Translations under genes and position numbers: made by a program
The notes under the pieces: model-generated
The model's input: only the letters and a program-made list of their open reading frames with translations
What the model was told of the DNA's origin: nothing
The model's database searches: none
Part shown: positions 35,720-43,558 of the stretch, piece after piece
How the letters are laid out: each line of letters starts with the position of its first letter
Position numbering within the stretch: position 1 is the stretch's first letter
From: an uncultured Eubacteriales bacterium
GTDB taxonomy: Bacteria > Bacillota > Clostridia > Oscillospirales > Oscillospiraceae
Direction: 5' to 3'
Length of the DNA: 64,000 nucleotides
Assembly: GCA_900079765.1 (NCBI GenBank)
Contig: LT599017.1
Coordinates: 1,054,001 to 1,118,000 of the forward strand

Positions 35720-37201
35720 ATGATCGAAATCAATCATGTGAGCTTTGGATATGCCAATTCTGAAACAGAAACGCTGAAAGACGTTTCCCTCCGGATCGGG
35801 CGCGGAGAGTGTGTCCTTCTCTGTGGCGAGTCCGGCTGCGGAAAGACCACCGTGACACGTCTCATCAACGGCCTCATCCCGCATTACTACGAAGGAGAGC
35901 TCTCCGGCGGCATAACGGTGGGCGGCCTTGACGTATCCGAGTCAGAGCTCTATGAGACGGCCCGCGTGGTGGGGAGCGTCTTTCAAAATCCCCGCAGCCA
36001 GTTCTTCTGTGTGGACACGACCAGCGAGATCGCTTTTGGCTGCGAAAACATGGGGCTGCCGGTGGAAAAGATCAAGACGCGGATCGGGAAAGCCGCGCAG
36101 GAGCTCGGCATCTTGAACCTGTTGGGAAGAAATATCTTCAATCTGTCCGGCGGAGAAAAGCAGAAGGTCGCCTGCGCCTCGATATCCGCCATGCAGCCGG
36201 AGGTGTTTGTGCTGGACGAGCCGACTTCAAATCTCGATATTGACGCGATTGAGGAGCTTAAAAAGACGCTTCTGCATTGGAAAGGCCAGGGGAAGACCAT
36301 TGTAATCGCGGAGCACAGGCTGTCCTGGCTCAGAGATGTCTGCGACCGCGCAATCTATATGAGAGAGGGGCAGATTGAGCTTGATATCCCTATGGGCGAG
36401 CTGCGCGCCTTCCCGTCAAAGCGCATTTCTGAGCTGGGTCTTCGGAGCCTCTCGTCGGAGCCCACGGCGCCGACCATGCAGCCGTATTACGAAAAGAGTA
36501 CGCTGGAGCTCGTAAACTATCGTTTTTCTTACGGTGAAGCGCCAGCGCTGAATATCCCGTCGCTCTCCCTGCCGGTTGGCGGCATGGTCGCGGTCATAGG
36601 ACACAATGGCGCGGGGAAATCCACGCTGTCCAAATGCCTTTGCGGGATTGAAAAAAGATTCCGCGGCAGGGCGGTTTTTCACGGTGCGGAATATGGGCGG
36701 AAGCAGATGCTGAAAAAGAGCTACATGGTCATGCAGGATGTGAATCATCAGCTTTTCTGCGAAACCGTAGAGGATGAAGTGCGCCTTGGTATGAGTGAGG
36801 ACAATCAGTCGGACGTGCGGGTGGTTCTTGACGAATTGGATCTTGGGGCGTTTTCCCCGCGGCATCCCATGTCCCTTTCCGGGGGACAGAAACAGCGGGT
36901 CGCCATTGCCTCGGCCATTTTGGCAAACAAGGAGCTGCTGATTTTCGACGAGCCGACCAGCGGCCTTGATTTCAGGCGGATGGAGCAGACGGCGGAGCTC
37001 CTCTCGTCTCTGCGCGGCCGGAAGACCGCACTCATCATCACACACGACCCCGAGCTCATCATGCGGTGCTGCACCCACGTCTTGCATCTGGAGCGTGGTG
37101 CTGTCGCTGCTTTTTATCCTCTCACGCAGGAAAATCTCCCCTCCTTTTATGCGTTCTTCTCTCCGCAAAACAGTGACCGAATGGAGCCGAAGCCTGTATG
37201 A
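35720..37201 (+). CDS. ECF transporter ATPase with two fused ABC domains
   Basis: A 493-residue protein containing both ECF ATPase domains in one chain. The first has [17 protein letters not shown] and VFVLDEPTSNLD (residues about 1-220). The second has GHNGAGKST, LSGGQKQR and LLIFDEPTSGLD (about 270-480). Most ECF systems use two separate ATPases, although fused versions are known. I chose the ATG at 35720 (MIEINHVSFGY). It completes an importer with the two preceding genes. Confidence 0.9.
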   Translation: MIEINHVSFGYANSETETLKDVSLRIGRGECVLLCGESGCGKTTVTRLINGLIPHYYEGELSGGITVGGLDVSESELYETARVVGSVFQNPRSQFFCVDTTSEIAFGCENMGLPVEKIKTRIGKAAQELGILNLLGRNIFNLSGGEKQKVACASISAMQPEVFVLDEPTSNLDIDAIEELKKTLLHWKGQGKTIVIAEHRLSWLRDVCDRAIYMREGQIELDIPMGELRAFPSKRISELGLRSLSSEPTAPTMQPYYEKSTLELVNYRFSYGEAPALNIPSLSLPVGGMVAVIGHNGAGKSTLSKCLCGIEKRFRGRAVFHGAEYGRKQMLKKSYMVMQDVNHQLFCETVEDEVRLGMSEDNQSDVRVVLDELDLGAFSPRHPMSLSGGQKQRVAIASAILANKELLIFDEPTSGLDFRRMEQTAELLSSLRGRKTALIITHDPELIMRCCTHVLHLERGAVAAFYPLTQENLPSFYAFFSPQNSDRMEPKPV

Positions 37202-37280
37202 ACGGAGCGGAAACAAAGATTCGGTCGCGTTATAATAAGTGAGGAAGGGCGTCGGAAGACGCCTTAAATCTGGTTTGAAG

Positions 37281-37299
37281 TTAGATTGCTCTAATCTAA
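37281..37299. promoter_or_regulatory. metalloregulator operator site D before the ABC exporter-fold pair
   Basis: TTAGATTGCTCTAATCTAA is a perfect 7+7 palindrome around five bases and contains TTAGAGCAATCTAA on the other strand. It sits just upstream of the ribosome site of the first gene. Confidence 0.65.
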
Positions 37300-37316
37300 G
37301 TAAGGAGGAAAATCGG

Positions 37317-39101
37317 TTGAAGAAACAGTCAGACCTATCAAAGCTCTTTGCCTATGCCGGCTCATTCAAGGTTTTGACAATCGCCTCATGGATATTGTCG
37401 GCCGTCAGCGCGCTGGTAGCGCTTGCGCCGTTTGTATTCATCTGGGGAATTATCAAAGAGGCGCTGGAGGTTGCGCCGGATTTCAGCCGGGCGCAGAACC
37501 TTGCGCATAACGGTTGGATGGCGGTGCTGTTTGCCGTCGTCTCTATGCTCGTCTATATCGGCGCGCTGATGTGCTCCCATATTGCGGCCTTCCGCGTACA
37601 GGCCAATATCCGCTCCCAGGCCATGCATCACATCACCACGCTGCCGTTAGGCTTTATGGACGCCTTCGGCAGCGGAAAAATGCGCAAAATCGTCAACGAA
37701 TCCAGCGCCGCCACGGAAACCTACCTGGCGCACCAGCTCCCGGATTGGTTCGGGGCCGTCGCCACGCCTGTGGGGCTCTTGGCGCTGCTGCTGATTTTCG
37801 ACTGGCGGCTGGGACTCCTGAGCCTGATTCCGGTGGTTGCGGCATTTATGCTCATGTCCGTGATGACCGGGGCAAGGATGAAGCAGAAGATGGCGGAGTA
37901 CCAGAACGCCTTGGATCAGATGTCCAACGAGGCCGTGGAATACGTTCGCGGCATCCCGGTGGTCAAGACCTTCGGCCAGTCCGTGTTCTCCTTCAAGAAA
38001 TTCAAGGCGGCCATCGATAATTATGAGAAGTGGGTCATTGCCTACACAAAGGATCTGCGCCTGCCCATGACGTTTTATACCACGGCAATCAACGCCGTAT
38101 TTGCAATGCTGATCGCGGCGGCGCTGGCGATGACGAGCGGCGCCGTTTCCAGCGCGTTCCTGCTGAATCTTCTCTTTTACGTTATCATTACGCCCATCAT
38201 CACCGTGACGCTGAATAAAATTATGTTTGCCAGCGAAAACAAGCTCATCGTGGCCGACGCCATCAGCCGGATCGACAGCGTTATGAGCTTGAAACCCCTG
38301 CCCGAGCCCTCCAGGCCCCAGCACCCGGCTGACAACTCGGTCACGCTCCGCGACGTGTCCTTCCACTATCATGACGCAAAGCATAACGCGCTTGATCGTA
38401 TCGGCCTGACGATACGCCCCGGCGAACGCGTGGCCTTTGTGGGGCCCTCCGGCGGCGGCAAAACCACGCTGGCCAGCGTCATTGCCCGGTTCTGGGATGT
38501 GGACAGCGGAGAGGTGCGGATCGGCGGCGTCGATGTGCGTACCATCGCCAAGGAGGAGCTGATGAACACGGTGTCCTTTGTGTTTCAGGACAGCAAGCTG
38601 CTCAAAGCCTCTGTTTTTGAGAACGTGCGCATGGCAAAGCCAGACGCCACCCGTGACGAGGTGCTGCGGGTCCTCCATGCGTCCCAGTGCGACGACATTC
38701 TTGTAAAGCTTCCCAATGGCATCGACACGGTAATCGGGGCCAAGGGCATCTACCTCTCCGGCGGCGAGCAGCAGCGCATCGCCATTGCCCGCGTGATGCT
38801 GAAAAATGCACCCATTCTAATCCTGGACGAGGCCACGGCCTTTGCCGACCCGGACAACGAGCAGCGGGTACAGGCCGCCTTTGCGGAGCTGTCGAAGGGC
38901 AAGACCGTTCTGACCATTGCCCACAGGCTCTCCACCGTTACAAACGTGGACCGGATCTTCGTCCTTAGAGATGGCGTGGTCGTGGAACACGGAAACCACG
39001 GCGAGCTGCTCGCCAAAGGCGGCACGTACGCCTCCATGTGGGAGGAATATCAGCGCTCCGTTACATGGAAGGTCCAGAAGGAGGCGAGCGTCAATGCTTA
39101 A
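37317..39101 (+). CDS. ABC transporter, exporter fold with fused ATPase (YbtP/YbtQ-like), first subunit
   Basis: A 594-residue protein with six N-terminal membrane spans (about 15-310) and a C-terminal ATPase (GPSGGGKTT, LSGGEQQR, ILILDEATAFADP). I chose the TTG at 37317 after AAGGAGG. The second half-transporter overlaps its end by 8 bases, so the two form a heterodimer. By family they could be exporters, but the pairing with an ECF importer and a metal-regulated operator recalls YbtP/YbtQ, exporter-fold proteins that import ferric siderophore. Confidence 0.87.
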   Translation: MKKQSDLSKLFAYAGSFKVLTIASWILSAVSALVALAPFVFIWGIIKEALEVAPDFSRAQNLAHNGWMAVLFAVVSMLVYIGALMCSHIAAFRVQANIRSQAMHHITTLPLGFMDAFGSGKMRKIVNESSAATETYLAHQLPDWFGAVATPVGLLALLLIFDWRLGLLSLIPVVAAFMLMSVMTGARMKQKMAEYQNALDQMSNEAVEYVRGIPVVKTFGQSVFSFKKFKAAIDNYEKWVIAYTKDLRLPMTFYTTAINAVFAMLIAAALAMTSGAVSSAFLLNLLFYVIITPIITVTLNKIMFASENKLIVADAISRIDSVMSLKPLPEPSRPQHPADNSVTLRDVSFHYHDAKHNALDRIGLTIRPGERVAFVGPSGGGKTTLASVIARFWDVDSGEVRIGGVDVRTIAKEELMNTVSFVFQDSKLLKASVFENVRMAKPDATRDEVLRVLHASQCDDILVKLPNGIDTVIGAKGIYLSGGEQQRIAIARVMLKNAPILILDEATAFADPDNEQRVQAAFAELSKGKTVLTIAHRLSTVTNVDRIFVLRDGVVVEHGNHGELLAKGGTYASMWEEYQRSVTWKVQKEASVNA

Positions 39102-40809
39102 CTACCTCAAACACAAATACGCGCTCTCTGAAAAGGGGGCGTGGGATATGATAAAGGCTTTCGCGGCCTGCACGCTGTCTTACCTCGTTTTGATGCTGCC
39201 GGTCAGCCTGCTGTATTTTCTGGTTGGAGATTTGCTGAGCGGCGGCGTCCCGGACGGGCGGACGGCGTTCTATGTCGCCGGCATCGTGGTGTGCCTTGTG
39301 CTCATCGCGCTGACGACCTATCTCCAGTATAACGCCACTTACCTCGCCACCTATGTGGAGAGCGGCGTGCGGCGTGTGACGCTGGCGGAAAAGCTGCGCA
39401 AGCTGCCGCTCTCTTTCTTCGGGAGGAAGGACCTTGCCGACCTTACCAGCGTCGTCATGGCGGACTGCGCCACGCTGGAGACGGCCTCTTCCCACTGGAT
39501 ACCGGAGCTCATGGGCTCTCTTCTCTCCACGGCGCTCACCGCGGCAGCCCTGTTTTTCTTCGATTGGCGCATGGCGCTGGCCGCGCTATGGGTGCTGCCG
39601 GTGTCTTTTCTGGTCGTCGTTTTTTCCTCCAAGGTGCAGATTGCTCTGGGCAAAAAGCAGATGGCTTTGAAAATGGCCTGCGCGGACGGTATCCAGGAGT
39701 GCTTGGAGTCTGTGCGCGATTTGAAGGCGAACAACGCGGAGCAGCGGTATATGGAGGGGCTTGACCGGAAAATCAGGGCAGTGGAAAAGCGGGCCATCAT
39801 TACGGAGCTGGGCACGGCGGTGTTCGTGGCCTCCGCCCAGATGATCCTCAAGCTGGGCATTGCCACCGTCGCTTTGGTCGGCGGCGTCCTGCTGGCGGAC
39901 GGGTCGTTGGATTTGCTGACGTTCTTTATGTTCCTGCTGGTGATATCGCGCGTGTACGATCCCATGCAGATGTCCCTACAAAATCTGGCGGCCATCATCG
40001 CCACCAGCATCCAGTGCGAGCGCATGAACGAGATTTTGGAGCACCCGATACAGACCGGCGCGGAAGTCCTCACCAACGAGGGCTGTGATATCGTGTTCGA
40101 CCATGTGGGCTTTGCCTATAACAGCGGGGAGACCGTCCTGCGGGATGTATCCTTTACGGCGAAACAGGGCGAGGTCACGGCGCTCATCGGCCCCTCGGGC
40201 GGCGGTAAGACCACCGTTTCCCGGCTGGCCGCCCGATTCTGGGACGCCGCCTCAGGCACAATCAATGTGGGCGGCATGGATGTGACGAAGGTCGACCCGG
40301 AGACGCTGATGGGCCTCTATTCCATCGTGTTTCAGGACGTGACCCTGTTTAATAACAGCGTCTTAGAGAACATCCGCGTAGGCAAAAAAGACGCCACAGA
40401 TGAGGAAGTGCTGCACGCCGCCAGGATGGCAAACTGCGATGAGTTCGCGCAGCGGCTGCCGGAGGGCTGGCATACTCAGATCGGAGAGAATGGCTCAGAG
40501 CTCTCCGGGGGCGAGCGCCAGCGCATCTCCATAGCCCGCGCTTTCCTGAAAAACGCCTCTATCATTTTGCTGGATGAGGCCACGGCCTCTCTGGATGTGG
40601 AAAACGAGACGAGAATCCAACAGGCGCTCTCCCGGCTTATCCGCGGCAAAACTGTTCTGCTCATCGCCCACCGGATGCGCACCGTCTCCGGCGCGGATAA
40701 AATCGTCGTTTTGGAGGACGGTGTGGTCAGCGAGTGCGGCTCGCCGGAAGAGCTCTACGCCCAAAACGGCGTCTACCGCCGTATGGTGCAGCTGCAGATG
40801 GAAGCCTGA
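39094..40809 (+). CDS. ABC transporter, exporter fold with fused ATPase (YbtP/YbtQ-like), second subunit
   Basis: A 571-residue half-transporter with six membrane spans and an ATPase domain (GPSGGGKTT, LSGGERQR, SIILLDEATASLDVEN, IAHRM). The ATG at 39094 is used because it overlaps the upstream stop, and a longer frame would run inside the first gene. Both ATPase sites of the heterodimer look complete, so neither subunit is obviously degenerate. Confidence 0.88.
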   Translation: MLNYLKHKYALSEKGAWDMIKAFAACTLSYLVLMLPVSLLYFLVGDLLSGGVPDGRTAFYVAGIVVCLVLIALTTYLQYNATYLATYVESGVRRVTLAEKLRKLPLSFFGRKDLADLTSVVMADCATLETASSHWIPELMGSLLSTALTAAALFFFDWRMALAALWVLPVSFLVVVFSSKVQIALGKKQMALKMACADGIQECLESVRDLKANNAEQRYMEGLDRKIRAVEKRAIITELGTAVFVASAQMILKLGIATVALVGGVLLADGSLDLLTFFMFLLVISRVYDPMQMSLQNLAAIIATSIQCERMNEILEHPIQTGAEVLTNEGCDIVFDHVGFAYNSGETVLRDVSFTAKQGEVTALIGPSGGGKTTVSRLAARFWDAASGTINVGGMDVTKVDPETLMGLYSIVFQDVTLFNNSVLENIRVGKKDATDEEVLHAARMANCDEFAQRLPEGWHTQIGENGSELSGGERQRISIARAFLKNASIILLDEATASLDVENETRIQQALSRLIRGKTVLLIAHRMRTVSGADKIVVLEDGVVSECGSPEELYAQNGVYRRMVQLQMEA

Positions 40810-40867
40810 TCGACTCCGGGGGCTTACCTTGCGGTAAAGCATTAAAAAGGACCGCCATAAAAAACGC

Positions 40868-40915
40868 TTGACAATTACTCAGCGCTGACTATAATTATAG
40901 TCAGCGCTGAGTAAT
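40868..40915 (+). promoter_or_regulatory. PadR-type promoter/operator with perfect 42-bp palindrome
   Basis: TTGACA (40868-40873), a 16-base spacer and TATAAT (40890-40895). Positions 40874-40915 are a perfect palindrome of 42 bases whose half begins ATTACTCAGCGCTGAC and whose centre is the -10 box. This is a likely autoregulatory site for the PadR-type gene that follows. Confidence 0.82.
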
Positions 40916-40938
40916 TTATATTGAGGGGAGCATCTATC

Positions 40939-41481
40939 ATGATTCCGCTGTATATTCTGGGCTTTTTGCTGCGGTACGGTCCCCAGCACGGATACCAGCT
41001 GAAAAAGCTGCTGGCGGAGCAGATGGCGGACTTTACCGACATCAAGCTGCCTACGATCTATTATCATCTGGAAAAAATGGAGGCCGCCGGTCTCATCACC
41101 GCCCGGGAGGACCGGGAGGGGGCCCGGCCGGAGAAACGGATTTACGCCGTCGGCCCCGCCGGAGAGGAGCGATTTCGGGCTCTGCTGGCCCAGACCCTGG
41201 AGCTTGAGTATCGCCCCACCTTTGCCGTGGACGGAGCGCTGTATTTTTCCGACCACGTGGAGCCGTTGGATTTTCTCGCGGCACTGCGCAGCCACGCCGC
41301 CAATCTGAGAGAATCCCTGACCCATATCCGCGAACACCGGAACCAGTCCTTGACCTATATTCCCGATGAGATGCAGGGCCCGGCGGAGTTGATTTTCGAC
41401 CATCATGAGCTGCACTACCAGGCGGAGCTGGATTGGGCGGAGCGGGCCATTCAAAAATTGGAAAGCGAGGGACAGAGATGA
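40939..41481 (+). CDS. PadR-family transcriptional regulator
   Basis: A 180-residue regulator. Residues 1-85 are the PadR winged helix (ILGFLLRYGPQHGYQLKKLL; PTIYYHLEKMEAAGLI), and the C-terminal part is a long helical dimerisation domain of the Vir_act_alpha_C type. The ATG at 40939 follows GAGGGGAG. It is coupled by ATGA overlap to a methyltransferase gene. PadR proteins usually repress a transporter or detoxification gene in response to a small ligand; the ABC pair upstream or the methyltransferase could be the target. Confidence 0.88.
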   Translation: MIPLYILGFLLRYGPQHGYQLKKLLAEQMADFTDIKLPTIYYHLEKMEAAGLITAREDREGARPEKRIYAVGPAGEERFRALLAQTLELEYRPTFAVDGALYFSDHVEPLDFLAALRSHAANLRESLTHIREHRNQSLTYIPDEMQGPAELIFDHHELHYQAELDWAERAIQKLESEGQR

Positions 41482-42131
41482 CCAAAGCGCGGGTAATTGA
41501 GACCAACGAGGGCATTCAGAGCGAGGTTACCGCAGCGTCCTTTGACGTGTTTGCACGCTGGATGCGGGATAAGGGCTGGAATGGCGTGGAGGACATGATC
41601 GCCTCCGGCATCCGCCCCGGCGAGCTCCTGGAGATCGGGCCCGGCCCGGGCTATGTGGGACTGGAACTTGCGAAAAAGCTTGGCGTGCGGACGCTGACCG
41701 CCTGCGAGATCAGCCCGGCTATGATCGCTCTGGCAGAGAAGAACGCGGCGGAGTACGGTATTCCCGCCAGATACGTTCAGGGCAACGCCATGGAAATGCC
41801 CTTTGCCGACGGCAGCTTTGACTGTGTGGTCTCCAACGGCTCCCTCCACGAGTGGGAGGACCCCGTGCTGGTGTTCGATGAGATTCACAGGGCGCTGCGG
41901 CCCGGCGGGCGGTACTGCGTCACCGATATGCGCAGAGATGTGGCGGCGTGGAAGACCTGGCTTATCTATGCCGGCACAAGACCCAAGGAGATGCGGCCGG
42001 GGTTTTTATCCTCCCTCCACGCGGCCTATACTGCGCCCGAAATCTCCGAAATCCTGCGGCGCTCCCGCCTGCGGGGCGCGGAAGTGAAGGCAGACTTTTT
42101 TGGGCTGTGCATCTCCGGGACAAAGGCATAA
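41478..42131 (+). CDS. SAM-dependent class I methyltransferase
   Basis: A 217-residue methyltransferase with LLEIGPGPGYVGLELA (SAM motif I), CEISPAMIALAEKNA, GNAMEMPFADGSFDCVVSNG and ALRPGGRYCVTDM. It belongs to the type 11 methyltransferases, and the substrate is not evident. It is co-transcribed with the PadR-type regulator and ends in a strong terminator. Confidence 0.85.
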   Translation: MTKARVIETNEGIQSEVTAASFDVFARWMRDKGWNGVEDMIASGIRPGELLEIGPGPGYVGLELAKKLGVRTLTACEISPAMIALAEKNAAEYGIPARYVQGNAMEMPFADGSFDCVVSNGSLHEWEDPVLVFDEIHRALRPGGRYCVTDMRRDVAAWKTWLIYAGTRPKEMRPGFLSSLHAAYTAPEISEILRRSRLRGAEVKADFFGLCISGTKA

Positions 42132-42139
42132 AAAATTAC

Positions 42140-42176
42140 AAAAAGGCCTGTAAGCATAACGCTTACAGGCCTTTTT
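42140..42176 (+). terminator. terminator after the PadR/methyltransferase operon
   Basis: AAAAAGGCCTGTAAGC (42140-42155) and its exact complement (42161-42176) with a five-base loop; the T-run is part of the stem. Confidence 0.9.
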
Positions 42177-42227
42177 GGGTAGACTTCCAATTCCAGGGTA
42201 AGCGCGGCACCCAGTAATAATGTCTGC

Positions 42228-42256
42228 TTGTGTATAAGTTTACCGGGTGATATAAT
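42228..42256 (+). promoter_or_regulatory. sigma-A promoter of the glycosidase operon
   Basis: TTGTGT (42228-42233), a 17-base spacer and TATAAT (42251-42256), 31 bases before the GH1 start. No clear operator was seen. Confidence 0.65.
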
Positions 42257-42286
42257 GAAAATAAGTTTAAATTTGGAGGAATTCAC

Positions 42287-43558
42287 ATGGACGCTTTTCG
42301 CTTTCCGGAGAACTTTTCTCTTGGGGTCGCTTCCGCGGCGACGCAGGTAGACGGGGACTGCAAAAACAGCAACTGGTATGACTGGTATCAAAAGGGCCAT
42401 ATCAAGGACGGCTTTGACCCGGACGTCGCGACCATGCACCGCAAATTCCTCCGCGAGGATACCGGGCTGATGGCCTCCCTGGGGATCGGGCATTACCGTT
42501 TCGGTCTGGAGTGGGCGAGAATTGAGCCGCGTGAGGGTGTGTTTTCCGACGAGGAGTTTGATAAAATCCGGGAGGAGATCCTGCTGCTCCGGGAAAAGGG
42601 CATTTCCGTTCTGGTCACCATACACCACTTCTCAAACCCCATCTGGTTTGAGGAGAAGGGCGGCTTTTTATGCCCGGAAAGCCTTCAGATTTTTCTTCGC
42701 TTGACCGAAAAGGTGGTGGAAAAACTGGGGGATCTCATAAGCGAGTACATCACCATCAACGAGCCGAACGTCTACGCAGTCAGCGGATATATGGGCGGTG
42801 ATTTCCCCCCCGGGGAAAATAATCTTGCAAAGACGCTCAAGGTCATAAAAAACATGGGCGTATGCCACCGCCGCGCCTATGAAAGGATTCACGCGCTCCG
42901 TAAGAAAATGGGCTATACCGACACAAAGGTTGGCTTTGCCCATCACATGAGGGCCTTTGCGCCGTATCACGCTAAAAACCCCTGGTACCGCCTGTGCTCG
43001 GATGCCTCGGAGTACCTGTTCCAGGGCCAGATCAGCAAAAGCTATCTGTTGGGCGCTGCCGGGGACAAGGGCCGCTACGCGGATTTTCTGGGCCTGAACT
43101 ACTATTCACGCACCGCATCAAAGGGCTTTGCGGACAGCACGTTCCCGGGCGTCCCCGTGAACGATCTCGGCTGGGAGAGCTATCCCCAGGGCATCGTGGA
43201 CTGCTGCCGAAAGCTCCATGCCATCCTGCCCGACCTGCCCATCTACATAACCGAAAACGGCACGGCGGACAACAGCGACGCCTTCCGCACCCGCTTTCTC
43301 TACGAGCACGTCAAAGCCCTGTGCGAGAGCGGCCTGCCCGTCACGCGCTACTACCACTGGTGCTTTGTCGATAACTTTGAATGGCTTGAGGGCTTTACGG
43401 CGCGTTTCGGCATTGTGGAGCTCAATACCGAGACCATGGAGCGGACCGTCAAAAAGAGCGGCAGGTTTTATCAGAAGATGATCGAAAACAGGGGCGTGAC
43501 CGCGGAAATGGCTGCCGCCGCGATGGAGGAGGCGTATCCGATTGGGGCAAATCACTGA
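42287..43558 (+). CDS. GH1 family beta-glycosidase
   Basis: A 423-residue cytoplasmic enzyme of glycoside hydrolase family 1. FPENFSLGVASAATQVDG is the N-terminal signature. TINEPNVY holds the acid/base Glu (about 159) and YITENGTAD the nucleophile Glu (about 323). YHWCFVDNFEWLEGFTARFG is the conserved C-terminal loop. It is somewhat shorter than typical GH1 enzymes (about 450). It could cleave beta-glucosides or beta-galactosides. The ribosome site is GGAGG. It is followed, with a 17-base overlap, by an alpha-galactosidase. Confidence 0.92.
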   Translation: MDAFRFPENFSLGVASAATQVDGDCKNSNWYDWYQKGHIKDGFDPDVATMHRKFLREDTGLMASLGIGHYRFGLEWARIEPREGVFSDEEFDKIREEILLLREKGISVLVTIHHFSNPIWFEEKGGFLCPESLQIFLRLTEKVVEKLGDLISEYITINEPNVYAVSGYMGGDFPPGENNLAKTLKVIKNMGVCHRRAYERIHALRKKMGYTDTKVGFAHHMRAFAPYHAKNPWYRLCSDASEYLFQGQISKSYLLGAAGDKGRYADFLGLNYYSRTASKGFADSTFPGVPVNDLGWESYPQGIVDCCRKLHAILPDLPIYITENGTADNSDAFRTRFLYEHVKALCESGLPVTRYYHWCFVDNFEWLEGFTARFGIVELNTETMERTVKKSGRFYQKMIENRGVTAEMAAAAMEEAYPIGANH

